Shown one piece after another: positions 1 to 6,566 of a stretch of 7,262 nucleotides of DNA (position 1 is its first letter; each line of letters begins with the position of its first letter). Under the pieces are notes generated by a model. The model saw only the letters and a program-made list of their open reading frames with translations, ran no database searches and was not told the origin of the DNA. The translations under genes and the position numbers were made by a program. Location of the stretch: the NCBI GenBank assembly GCA_963977675.1, contig CAXBPY010000089.1:1-7262 (forward strand). The letters run 5' to 3'. The stretch comes from CAXBPY01 sp003455275 (GTDB lineage: Bacteria; Bacteroidota; Bacteroidia; Chitinophagales; UBA10324).

Positions 1-527
1 CGAATCTCAGTTAAGTAATTGTATGCTTCATCGGCGGTTCGCATGTCGGGCTCACTCACAATTTCTATCAATGGAATTCCTGCGCGGTTCAAATCAATGA
101 GAGTAAAATACGGGTCCTGGTCGTGCATACTTTTTCCAGCATCTTCTTCCATGTGTATGCGCGTGATTCCGATTTTTTTTTCGTAACCTTCCATTTTCAA
201 ATTCAAAAATCCTTCTGTGCAAAGCGGAGTGGTGTGTTGTGTGATTTGATAACCCTTCGGCAAATCAGGATAGAAATAATTTTTGCGCGCCCACTGATTT
301 TCTTTCCGGATGCTACAGTTGGTGGCGAGTCCAATCTTCACCGCGTACTCCAATGCCTTCTTATTGTATCGAGGCAAAGTACCCGGATGCCCGAGTGTAA
401 TCACGCTTACTTGCGTGTTGGGCGATGCGCCGTATTCTGCCGCGTCGCTGGAGAATGCTTTGCTCTTCGTAAGCAATTGCACATGCACTTCGAGACCAAT
501 TACTGCTTCGTATTTTTCGCTGACCAT
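1..527 (-). CDS. gatB: Asp-tRNA(Asn)/Glu-tRNA(Gln) amidotransferase subunit B, 5' part (partial)
   Basis: This is the N-terminal 175 codons of GatB; the family is normally about 480 residues, and the rest lies beyond base 1. GatB is the kinase and tRNA-binding subunit of the GatCAB complex. It phosphorylates the side chain of Glu-tRNA(Gln) or Asp-tRNA(Asn), which is then amidated in the cytoplasm. The translation opens with MVSEKYEAVIGLEVHVQL, the family's start, and continues with LGHPGTLP (45-52), QWARKNYFYPDLPKGYQI (78-95), HMEEDAGKS (125-133), DLNRAGIPL (145-153) and EIVSEPDMR (155-163). Glu13, His15 and acidic residues of the HMEEDAG and EIVSEP motifs correspond to the metal site known for the family. 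The ATG lies two bases after the alaS stop, so translation is probably coupled to alaS. I see no frameshift. Presence of GatB implies that Gln-tRNA, Asn-tRNA or both are made by transamidation. Confidence 0.96.
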   Translation of the reverse strand, partial: MVSEKYEAVIGLEVHVQLLTKSKAFSSDAAEYGASPNTQVSVITLGHPGTLPRYNKKALEYAVKIGLATNCSIRKENQWARKNYFYPDLPKGYQITQHTTPLCTEGFLNLKMEGYEKKIGITRIHMEEDAGKSMHDQDPYFTLIDLNRAGIPLIEIVSEPDMRTADEAYNYLTEI

Positions 528-529
528 TC

Positions 530-3163
530 TTAAATCGTTACAGATGATAATTTTTCTTTGGCAATTGAAATTGCTTTTTCCAATCCACTCACATTCGTTC
601 CTCCCGCAGTTGCAAAGTGCGCTTGCCCGCCGCCGCCGCCATTTATTTCTTTTGAAATTTCTTTTATGATTTTTCCCGCATCGAGATTTTTTTCTTTTGA
701 AACTTTTTCATCAATCATTACAGCGAGCATTGCTTTTCCTCCTGCTTCTGCACCAACTACCATGAACAAATTGCTGATTTCATTCTTCACATCGTAGCAC
801 AATTTTTTCAGCGCATCCATCGAAGGCACACTTACAATTCCTGAAATCACATTCATGCCGTTGGTGTTCGATGCGCTTTTTACGAGGGAATCTTTCACTG
901 CACTCACTTGCATGTTCACGAAGCGCTCTATTTCTTTTTTGAGCGATTCGTTTTCGTTGCGCAAAAGATTTACTGCGGCAAGCAAATCTTTCGGTTGATT
1001 GAAAGCGGCATTTATGTTTTGAAGTGTCGCCAGCTTTTCATTGATGAATTTTTCAGCTGCTGCTCCGGTGATTGCTTCTATTCTTCTCACTCCTGCAGCC
1101 ACGGCAGATTCAGCGGTGATGATGAAGAAACCAATTTGCCCGGTGCTCTTTGCGTGAGTTCCGCCGCATAATTCCACCGAATAATTTTTATCAAAAGTAA
1201 TCACGCGAACAAAGTCGCCATACTTCTCGCCGAACAAAGCCATTGCACCTAGTGCTTTCGCCTCAGCAATCGGAACATTCGTTTGCACATTCAAGTGAAT
1301 GTCTTCACGAATTTTTTCATTCACCATTGCCTGCACTTTGCTCAATTCTTCATCTGTCATTTTCGCGAAGTGAGAAAAATCGAAGCGCAGATAATCAGGC
1401 GACACTAGCGAACCTTTCTGCTGCACATGAGTGCCAAGAATTTTTCTGAGCGCTGCGTGAAGCAAGTGAGTGGCGCTGTGATTGAGGACTGTGCTTGCGC
1501 GTTTTGTTTCATCCACTTTTGCGGTGACTTCTGCTTCCGGATTTTTTGGTAATGCATTTACATAATGAACAATCAAATCATTTTCCTTTTTGGTGTCGAA
1601 CACTGAAACTTTCTCCCCATCGAAATCAAGTGTGCCTTTATCACCAACTTGTCCACCGCTCTCGGCATAGAAAGGGGTGCGCGCTAAAACAATCTGATAA
1701 ATTTTTTTGTCCTTCGTTTTGTGCTCGCGGTATTTCAGCACTTCAGTTTTTGTTTCGAGTGAATCATAACCAACGAATTCTATTTTCTCCATTGGGCGCA
1801 GTTCAATCCAGTCGCCGGTTTCTACACTTGCAGCATTGCGAGAACGATTTTTTTGTTGCTGCATTTCTGCATTGAATCCTGCTTCATCGAGTTTCCATTT
1901 CTTTTCATCAACAATCAATCTTGTCAAATCAAGAGGGAAACCATAAGTGTCATATAACTCGAAAGCAGTTTTTCCATCGAGTGTAAAATCCTTTGATGCT
2001 TTTTCTTCAATGGAAGAAATTCTTTTCAAACCGGCTCCGAGCGTTTTCAGAAAAGAAGTCTCTTCCTCGAGAATTACTTTCTGAACAAAATCCTGTTGCG
2101 CTTTCAATTCAGGAAATACTCCATCAAATTGTTGTGCAAGAACAGGAACCAATTCATTCATGATTGGAGTTTCAATATTCAAACTACTATATGAATAGCG
2201 AACCGCGCGGCGAAGAATTCTTCTGATAACATAACCTGCTCCATTGTTAGATGGAAGTTGTCCATCAGCAATTGCAAAACTGATTGCTCGAATGTGATCG
2301 CTCATCACACGCATTGCAATGTCAAATTTTTCGGAAGCACCATATTTTATTTTACTCTTCTGCTCAATGAAATTGATGAGAGGCATGAACACATCAGAAT
2401 CATAGTTGCTTCGCTTCTGCTGTAACACCCGAACCAATCTTTCGAAACCCATTCCTGTATCAACATGTTTTGCAGGCAGCGTTTCTAATGAGCCATCAGC
2501 TTTGCGGTTGTATTGAATAAATACATTGTTCCAGATTTCAATCACTTCCGGGTGACTTGCATTCACCAAACTTTTCCCGTCGCCTTTTTTTCTTTCTTCA
2601 ATTGGCCGAATGTCCACATGAATTTCAGAACATGGACCACACGGACCTGTATCGCCCATCTCCCAAAAATTATCTTTCTTGTTTCCGTTGATGATTCTGT
2701 TTTCATCAATCAGTTTACTCCATATAGTATATGCCTCGTTGTCGCGTTCTAATTTTTCTTTCGCATCGCCTTCGAAAATCGTAACATACAATTGATCTTT
2801 CGGAATCTTGTAAACTTCCGTCAGCAGTTCCCACGCCCACTCAATTGCTTCCTTCTTAAAATAATCACCGAAGCTCCAGTTGCCGAGCATCTCGAACATG
2901 GTGTGGTGATAAGTATCAATTCCAACTTCTTCCAAATCATTGTGCTTGCCGCTCACGCGCAAACATTTTTGCGTATCAGCAATGCGCGGCGCAGTCGGAG
3001 TTTGATTGCCCAGAAAAAAATCTTTGAACTGATTCATTCCTGCATTCGTGAACATAAGCGTCGGATCATTCTTCACCACAATCGGTGCGCTCGGAACAAT
3101 GAGATGACTTTTAGATTTAAAAAAGTCGAGAAAAGTTTTTCTGATTTCCTGCGAAGTCATCAT
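530..3163 (-). CDS. alaS: Alanine--tRNA ligase
   Basis: This cytoplasmic class II synthetase charges tRNA(Ala) and edits mischarged Ser and Gly. It has 877 residues, the usual full length. Visible parts in order: the N-terminal catalytic core with PTLMFTNAGMNQFKD (34-48), the RVSGKHNDLEEVG and HHTMFEMLGNWSFGDYFK region (69-103), GDTGPCGPCSE (170-180), DTGMGFERL (235-243) and the class II motif 3 GAGYVIRRILRRAVR (308-322); the tRNA-recognition region; the editing domain with zinc ligands His562 and His566 (HSATH) and Cys666 and His670 (CGGTH); and a C-terminal C-Ala domain with a five-glycine run near 842-846. Two consecutive ATG codons are possible starts (3163 or 3160). The second gives MTSQEIRKTF, which fits the family equally well. 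gatB follows two bases after the stop. The 131 bp upstream is shared with the divergent M23 peptidase gene, and I see no confident promoter match there. Confidence 0.98.
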   Translation of the reverse strand: MMTSQEIRKTFLDFFKSKSHLIVPSAPIVVKNDPTLMFTNAGMNQFKDFFLGNQTPTAPRIADTQKCLRVSGKHNDLEEVGIDTYHHTMFEMLGNWSFGDYFKKEAIEWAWELLTEVYKIPKDQLYVTIFEGDAKEKLERDNEAYTIWSKLIDENRIINGNKKDNFWEMGDTGPCGPCSEIHVDIRPIEERKKGDGKSLVNASHPEVIEIWNNVFIQYNRKADGSLETLPAKHVDTGMGFERLVRVLQQKRSNYDSDVFMPLINFIEQKSKIKYGASEKFDIAMRVMSDHIRAISFAIADGQLPSNNGAGYVIRRILRRAVRYSYSSLNIETPIMNELVPVLAQQFDGVFPELKAQQDFVQKVILEEETSFLKTLGAGLKRISSIEEKASKDFTLDGKTAFELYDTYGFPLDLTRLIVDEKKWKLDEAGFNAEMQQQKNRSRNAASVETGDWIELRPMEKIEFVGYDSLETKTEVLKYREHKTKDKKIYQIVLARTPFYAESGGQVGDKGTLDFDGEKVSVFDTKKENDLIVHYVNALPKNPEAEVTAKVDETKRASTVLNHSATHLLHAALRKILGTHVQQKGSLVSPDYLRFDFSHFAKMTDEELSKVQAMVNEKIREDIHLNVQTNVPIAEAKALGAMALFGEKYGDFVRVITFDKNYSVELCGGTHAKSTGQIGFFIITAESAVAAGVRRIEAITGAAAEKFINEKLATLQNINAAFNQPKDLLAAVNLLRNENESLKKEIERFVNMQVSAVKDSLVKSASNTNGMNVISGIVSVPSMDALKKLCYDVKNEISNLFMVVGAEAGGKAMLAVMIDEKVSKEKNLDAGKIIKEISKEINGGGGGQAHFATAGGTNVSGLEKAISIAKEKLSSVTI

Positions 3164-3294
3164 ATAAAAAAAAGGAATACTTGTGTTGTGTTGTTTTGAA
3201 TCGTTAAATTGCCATTGAAAATTTCAGCGCGTAAATTTAGTTAAACCCACCCCACTTTCAGAACCACACCAGATCCAGACTTTGCAAACACCCG

Positions 3295-4266
3295 ATGAAA
3301 AAAATTAAATACTTCTATAATCCAAAAAGTTTACGATACGAAAAGTATGTAGAAGGCATTGGCAGAAAATTTTTGAAAGTGCTCGGATTCCTCTCTGCTG
3401 CAAGTGTATTTGCTTTCATCATCGTCTATATCGCTTATACCTACCTGGATTCACCGAAAGAAAAAAAACTGAAACGCGAGTTATCACAAATGCAGGAACA
3501 ATTCGATCTGCTGAATAGTAAAATTGAAGATATAGATGAAGCGCTAACTGATTTACAGGATCGAGACGATAATATCTACCGGGTGATTTTTGAAGCCGAA
3601 CCGATTCCGGAAAATGTGCGAGCTGGTGGTTACGGCGGAAGTAATCGATTTGAAGAGTTAAATGGTTATGATAATTCGGAACTGATGAAAAGCACCTGGG
3701 AAAAACTTATTCAGTCACGATACAAAATTTATATTCAATCAAAGAGTTATGACCAACTTGCCAAATTGATAAAGAGTAAAACTGAAATGCTTGCTTCGAT
3801 TCCCGCCATTCAGCCTGTATCGAATAAGAAACTGAAATACATTGGGAGTGGTTTCGGAATGCGAATTGATCCGATTTACAAAGTTCCGCGTATGCACGAA
3901 GGAATTGATTTCAATGCTCCGATAGGAACTCCGATTTACGCAACCGGAAACGGTGTGGTGAGTTTGGTGGATTATGACGGACGCGGTTACGGCAATCATG
4001 TAATCATCACGCACGGTTTCGGATATCAAACACTTTACGGACACATGAGCAGAGTGAAAGTTCGTATCGGACAAAAAGTAAATCGCGGTGACATCATTGG
4101 TTATGTTGGCAACACCGGAAAATCTACCGGACCGCACTGCCATTATGAAGTAATTAAGAATGGAAAGAAAATAAACCCGATTAATTTTTTCTTCGACGAT
4201 CTGACACCGGAGGAATATCAGAGTGTACTGGAGTTATCAAACCGAAGTGGGCAATCACTTGATTAA
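3295..4266 (+). CDS. Membrane-anchored M23 family metallopeptidase (LytM/MepM-type endopeptidase)
   Basis: This is a likely peptidoglycan endopeptidase acting in the periplasm from an inner-membrane anchor. The 323-residue protein has a basic, cytoplasmic N-terminus (1-27), one hydrophobic segment (about 28-50, rich in Ala, Phe, Ile and Tyr), a charged coiled-coil-like stretch (about 53-92), a helical linker, and a C-terminal M23 domain (about 183-297). The zinc ligands are visible: His201 and Asp205 in MHEGIDF, and His283 in GPHCHYEV. The further active-site histidines are His250 (YGHMS) and His281. The site is complete, so this is probably an active enzyme and not an EnvC/NlpD-like degenerate activator. 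It is transcribed divergently from alaS. From memory, this divergent pairing is common in Bacteroidota, where a MerR-type regulator often follows the peptidase; no such gene is present here. The start fits because the basic residues directly precede the membrane segment. The exact cross-link cleaved cannot be read from the sequence. Confidence 0.93.
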   Translation: MKKIKYFYNPKSLRYEKYVEGIGRKFLKVLGFLSAASVFAFIIVYIAYTYLDSPKEKKLKRELSQMQEQFDLLNSKIEDIDEALTDLQDRDDNIYRVIFEAEPIPENVRAGGYGGSNRFEELNGYDNSELMKSTWEKLIQSRYKIYIQSKSYDQLAKLIKSKTEMLASIPAIQPVSNKKLKYIGSGFGMRIDPIYKVPRMHEGIDFNAPIGTPIYATGNGVVSLVDYDGRGYGNHVIITHGFGYQTLYGHMSRVKVRIGQKVNRGDIIGYVGNTGKSTGPHCHYEVIKNGKKINPINFFFDDLTPEEYQSVLELSNRSGQSLD

Positions 4267-4297
4267 CTGTTATCAGTTTATCGTTATTGATTATTTG

Positions 4298-4321
4298 TAA
4301 AGACAACTTTAAATTTTTTTT
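4298..4321 (+). terminator. Weak candidate terminator after the M23 gene
   Basis: A 5-bp stem TAAAG/CTTTA with a four-base ACAA loop is followed by AA and then eight T on the plus strand, about 30 bases after the peptidase stop codon. The stem is short and AT-rich, so a working terminator is only a possibility. The stronger hairpin at 4353-4379 has its T-tract on the other strand and so does not obviously serve this gene. Confidence 0.3.
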
Positions 4322-4345
4322 CATAAAATATTTTCTGACTGAAAT

Positions 4346-4379
4346 AAAAAAACAAAGGGCGACCGCTGGTCGCCCTTTG
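4346..4379 (-). terminator. Strong intrinsic terminator of the small basic-peptide gene
   Basis: A perfect 12-bp inverted repeat (CAAAGGGCGACC / GGTCGCCCTTTG, 4353-4364 and 4368-4379) encloses a three-base loop. On the minus strand it is followed at once by seven T (the A run 4346-4352 on the plus strand). The GC-rich stem with an immediate U-tract is a textbook rho-independent terminator. It begins 23 bases past the stop of the 23-codon ORF at 4403-4474 and points the same way. On the plus strand the following bases are not T-rich, so it should act mainly on minus-strand transcripts. Confidence 0.88.
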
Positions 4380-4402
4380 AGTTTCTGAGAAGTTTAGAGG
4401 AA

Positions 4403-4474
4403 TTATCTCTTCTTCTTTGCTGCTTTCTTAGCGCCTTTCTTCGCCTTCTTAGCAGCTTTTTTCTTTGTAGCCAT
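4403..4474 (-). CDS. Tiny lysine/alanine-rich basic protein (23 aa, histone H1-tail-like)
   Basis: This short ORF starts at the ATG at 4474-4472 and ends with TAA at 4405-4403. The product begins MATKKKAAKKAKK and ends AAKKKR. Of 23 residues, 12 are Lys, 7 Ala and 1 Arg, and none is acidic, so the net charge is about +13. Composition and KKAAKK-type repetition resemble the DNA-binding tails of histone H1-like bacterial proteins (Hc1/AlgP type), so nucleic-acid or polyanion binding is the natural inference, but no fold or homologue can be proved from the sequence. That it is a real gene is supported by a promoter-like TTTG-N18-TAACATTG pair 22-51 bases upstream, an A/T-rich leader, and a strong terminator 23 bases downstream. 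It stands alone, with no neighbour within 130 bp on its left or 500 bp on its right. Alternatives are a decoy reading frame within a small RNA, or a remnant of a longer basic protein. Confidence 0.66.
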   Translation of the reverse strand: MATKKKAAKKAKKGAKKAAKKKR

Positions 4475-4495
4475 AGTTAAAAAATTTTGATGAGT

Positions 4496-4525
4496 CAATG
4501 TTAACAGTATTCTTCGACTTGCAAA
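4496..4525 (-). promoter_or_regulatory. Candidate promoter of the small basic-peptide gene
   Basis: On the minus strand TTTG (4525-4522) is followed after 18 bases by TAACATTG (4503-4496), which matches the Bacteroidota consensus TTTG...TAnnTTTG at all fixed positions but one. Transcription would start near 4490, giving a short A/T-rich leader of about 15-20 bases before the ATG. In DNA this AT-rich a chance match is possible; the position is what makes it credible. Confidence 0.45.
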
Positions 4526-4809
4526 GTTTTTTTTCTCTTTCCTTTATACACACATTGTTGTGAATTCATGTTGCGCTGATGAAATCATAAATGCATTGCT
4601 CTTCATTTTTTTTTTTTTGAAACATCAATTCAAAAATGGAATGACAAGACGAAGTTTTGCTTCTGCTTTTCTATTTCTTTGAAATGCTTACCCAGCAACA
4701 GTTTCAAAGGATTAAAATTTTTCAGGCCTCTGATTTAACCTGATAAAATATTTATTTTTATTTGGTGTGTATGCGCGAAAATTCCTTTTAACGGTAAAAA
4801 TTTCTTCTC

Positions 4810-4836
4810 AAAAAATTCTGTTCACTAATCAGAACA
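4810..4836 (-). terminator. Weak candidate terminator downstream of the CBS gene
   Basis: On the minus strand a 5-bp stem (TTCTG/CAGAA, or alternatively TGTTC/GAACA using overlapping bases) with an 8-9 base loop is followed by six T. It lies about 145 bases past the stop of the CBS-domain gene and is the best hairpin-plus-T arrangement I can find in that AT-rich 3' region. The stem is short, so the call is tentative. Confidence 0.25.
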
Positions 4837-4980
4837 AAAAAATTTTTTTACTAAAAATCATAAAAAATTTTTTTTAAAATTTTCGAAAAGAGAAATTCAG
4901 AATAAAAAAAATCTGATTCGTAATAAAATCCGATAGAGAAAAAAATTCTGAAAAAAAATTTTAAGCTGAAGGAAACAATC

Positions 4981-5643
4981 TTAAATATCAAGATAGTCCA
5001 TCAACTCATCGTAACGGGCTTTCAGGTCTTCGAAATATTCAGGTTCCTGATAAGAATCTTTCACTACATAATTATGACGCTGCAATGATTGAGTGATGGC
5101 CTGAATGTCGCTGACATTAAGTTTTAAGGTGAGTTCAATTTGTGTTTTCTCGGGATTAGTACCTGTAAAGACACAAAGAATTTTTGCTCCTTCGGTTTCT
5201 ACAATGCGCGAAATTTCTGAAAGAGAATAATCATTCACTGCTATTTCTAAAACTACAATTGCTCCCGGTTCTAATATGTCTGTGTCTTTTGCGAAATAGT
5301 TCATCAAATTTTCAAGCGTGATGCACCCAAGAAAATTTTCTTCTTTATCAACCACCGGCACAACTTTCATTTTCATTTCACTCGCAACTTTCAGCACTTC
5401 GAAAATGTGTTCGTAATCATGAATGAATGGTTTAGTCACATGCAGTTTCATTTCCTGCAGTTTTGAATCATTTTTATGATGATTAATAATATCTTCTTCC
5501 CGAATAAGGCCTATCAGCTTTCCCTCATGTACCAGCGGCAATTGAGACAAATGCTGGTCGCTCATAGCTTGCAGCGCGAATGAACCGGTATCATTTTTTT
5601 TCAGAAGTGGAACAGTTTGCGAAATAAGGTCAGCAGCTCTCAT
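4981..5643 (-). CDS. CBS-domain pair protein with C-terminal ACT-like domain
   Basis: This is a cytoplasmic, probably regulatory protein of 220 residues without an enzyme domain. Residues 1-58 and about 68-118 form two CBS repeats (LPLVHEGKLIGLIREEDI at 35-52 and VVPVVDKEENFLGCITLENL at 94-113), a Bateman module that in other proteins binds adenine nucleotides or SAM. Residues about 128-198 (GAIVVLEIAVNDYSLSEISR onward) look like an ACT-type ligand-binding fold, followed by a short charged tail YFEDLKARYDELMDYLDI. Small CBS proteins with this tail are, as far as I recall, widespread in Bacteroidota and often sit beside NAD kinase, but no nadK follows here: the next 500 bp downstream are non-coding. 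The gene begins 8 bases after the alpha/beta hydrolase stop and is probably co-transcribed from the promoter at 6438-6467. The ligand and the controlled partner are unknown. Confidence 0.88.
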   Translation of the reverse strand: MRAADLISQTVPLLKKNDTGSFALQAMSDQHLSQLPLVHEGKLIGLIREEDIINHHKNDSKLQEMKLHVTKPFIHDYEHIFEVLKVASEMKMKVVPVVDKEENFLGCITLENLMNYFAKDTDILEPGAIVVLEIAVNDYSLSEISRIVETEGAKILCVFTGTNPEKTQIELTLKLNVSDIQAITQSLQRHNYVVKDSYQEPEYFEDLKARYDELMDYLDI

Positions 5644-5651
5644 GAAATGAT

Positions 5652-6419
5652 TTAGGCAGAAACAGAAATTTTATTAAGAAATTTTTCGAGAAGAGTATTA
5701 AATTCTTCGGGCTTTTCCATCATGGGTGCGTGCCCGCATTTATCCATCCAAAATAAATCAGCATGCGGAATGAGTCGCTGAAATTCTTCGGCAACAAACG
5801 GAGGAGTGATGTTATCATTCTTTCCCCAGATGAGGCACACAGGGCATTTAATGTTGTGCAATTCAGTTGCAAGATTTTCACGCATGGCTGACTTTGCAAC
5901 AGAAATTATCCGAAACGCTTTTCCGCGGTTGTTCACCATTTCAAAAACTTCATCAACCAATTCCTTAGTCGCTGTTTTGGGGTCGTAAAAAGTATATTCT
6001 GTGCGTTGCTTCATGAATTCGTAATCACCGCGCTTCGGGAAACTGCTTCCCATCGCGCTTTCAAACAAGCCGCTGCTGCCTGTTAGAATGAGGGCCCTCA
6101 CTTTTTCAGGGTGAGCAAGCGCATACAACTGAGCAATATGTCCGCCTAAAGAATTGCCAAGCAGAATGAATTTATCAAGAGATAATGCTTGTACAAACTC
6201 GTGTGTATAGCGCTCCAGGCCGCGTACGGAAGCATCATGAATATCCATTTCAGTTATTGGAAGAATAGGAATCACTACTCTGAAATTTCCTTTGAAGGAA
6301 TCAAGTATGTAACGGAAATTACTGAGTGCGCCAAACAAACCGTGAAGTAACATCAGGGTGTCGCCTTCGCCTTCTTCTATATAGCGGAACTTTCCTTCCT
6401 CCTTAATTTGGTAATCCAT
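5652..6419 (-). CDS. Alpha/beta hydrolase (serine hydrolase fold)
   Basis: This 255-residue cytoplasmic hydrolase has a complete catalytic set: an oxyanion-hole region LLHGLFGA (24-31), nucleophile Ser90 in the elbow GNSLGG (88-93), acid Asp202 in WGKNDNITPP (198-207) and His230 in CGHAPMMEKPEEF (228-240). The spacing and the final GHAPMMEKP motif are those of the broad MhpC/BioH/esterase-like group. No signal peptide is visible. The lid region (about 118-175) is charged and helical and does not reveal the substrate, so an ester, thioester or C-C bond hydrolase are all possible. The gene is first in a two-gene operon with the CBS-ACT protein (8-bp gap), preceded by a good promoter candidate that places the transcription start only about 15 bases before the ATG. 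Fold and active-site assignment are secure; the specific function is not. Confidence 0.93.
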   Translation of the reverse strand: MDYQIKEEGKFRYIEEGEGDTLMLLHGLFGALSNFRYILDSFKGNFRVVIPILPITEMDIHDASVRGLERYTHEFVQALSLDKFILLGNSLGGHIAQLYALAHPEKVRALILTGSSGLFESAMGSSFPKRGDYEFMKQRTEYTFYDPKTATKELVDEVFEMVNNRGKAFRIISVAKSAMRENLATELHNIKCPVCLIWGKNDNITPPFVAEEFQRLIPHADLFWMDKCGHAPMMEKPEEFNTLLEKFLNKISVSA

Positions 6420-6437
6420 ATCTGAAATCTTAGAGTG

Positions 6438-6467
6438 CTAAAATAGATTTTCTCTCAAGAGTGTCAA
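6438..6467 (-). promoter_or_regulatory. Bacteroidota-type promoter for the hydrolase-CBS operon
   Basis: On the minus strand TTGACA (6467-6462) is followed by TATTTTAG (6445-6438), with 19 bases between TTG and TA. This fits TTG-N19-TAnnTTTG with one mismatch at the fixed positions. The predicted start is near 6434, about 15 bases before the hydrolase ATG. Position, orientation and spacing agree, making this the most convincing promoter in the window. Confidence 0.55.
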
Positions 6468-6483
6468 GTTTCTTGGCAGCTAA

Positions 6484-6559
6484 ACCACAGAGTTGCCCAG
6501 AGTTTGTCGCAGAGTCACATTGTGTTCCTCTGTGTATTTACACTGTGAAACTCTGTGGT
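6484..6559. repeat. Palindromic CAGAG/CTCTG intergenic element (REP/MITE-like)
   Basis: Perfect 11-bp terminal inverted repeats ACCACAGAGTT (6484-6494) and AACTCTGTGGT (6549-6559) enclose 54 bases made largely of further CAGAG/CTCTG units. Three CAGAGT copies start at 6488, 6498 and 6510, and an inner CTCTGTG lies at 6528-6534, besides the outer one at 6551-6557. The element sits 7 bases past the Crp/Fnr stop and ends about 17 bases upstream of the hydrolase promoter. It is too short to code for a transposase. Such CACAGAG palindromes resemble dispersed non-coding repeats I have seen in environmental bacterial genomes. Transcribed, it would fold into a long hairpin and might protect or end the crp transcript, though no T-tract follows. 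Confidence 0.7.
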
Positions 6560-6566
6560 GATGAAA

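Larger units (their letters stand above)
4475..4980. other. Long AT-rich intergenic stretch (506 bp) without a recognisable gene of normal size
   Basis: Apart from the promoter-like pair near its left end, this stretch holds no credible coding region; the longest ATG-started frames I read by eye are about 20 codons. It contains a T run of 13 (4606-4618) and, between about 4795 and 4965, a dense series of A- and T-tracts of 6-8 bases. The sequence AAAAAATTCTG occurs twice (4810-4820 and 4940-4950), with a near copy at 4904-4915. A-tract DNA of this kind is often curved. I see no DnaA-box cluster, tRNA or riboswitch-like fold. Confidence 0.7.

Noticed and set aside
123..669. Plus-strand ORFs of 119 and 136 codons
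   Set aside because: They lie antisense to gatB and the end of alaS, both of which have unmistakable family motifs; the antisense products show no recognisable motif or plausible composition.
3164..3294. Promoters for alaS and the M23 gene, including the palindromic TAAATTTA at 3232-3239
   Set aside because: TAAATTTA resembles a -7 box on both strands, but no TTG/TTTG box is at a suitable distance on either side, so no call is made.
3739..4143. Minus-strand ORF of 134 codons inside the M23 gene
   Set aside because: It is antisense to the conserved zinc-site region of the peptidase and has no recognisable features.
4544..4606. Possible 20-codon minus-strand ORF starting MKSNAFMISS next to the 13-base T run
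   Set aside because: The composition is unremarkable and there is no terminator or convincing promoter tied to it; a chance frame in AT-rich DNA is more likely.
4589..4618. AAATG/CATTT stem followed by the T13 run, as a plus-strand terminator of a small RNA
   Set aside because: The stem is only 5 bp and AT-rich with a 10-base loop, and no transcript source is visible upstream on the plus strand.
4684..4743. Possible 19-codon plus-strand ORF starting MLTQQQFQRI
   Set aside because: It lacks a promoter, terminator or conserved feature and is not distinguishable from chance.
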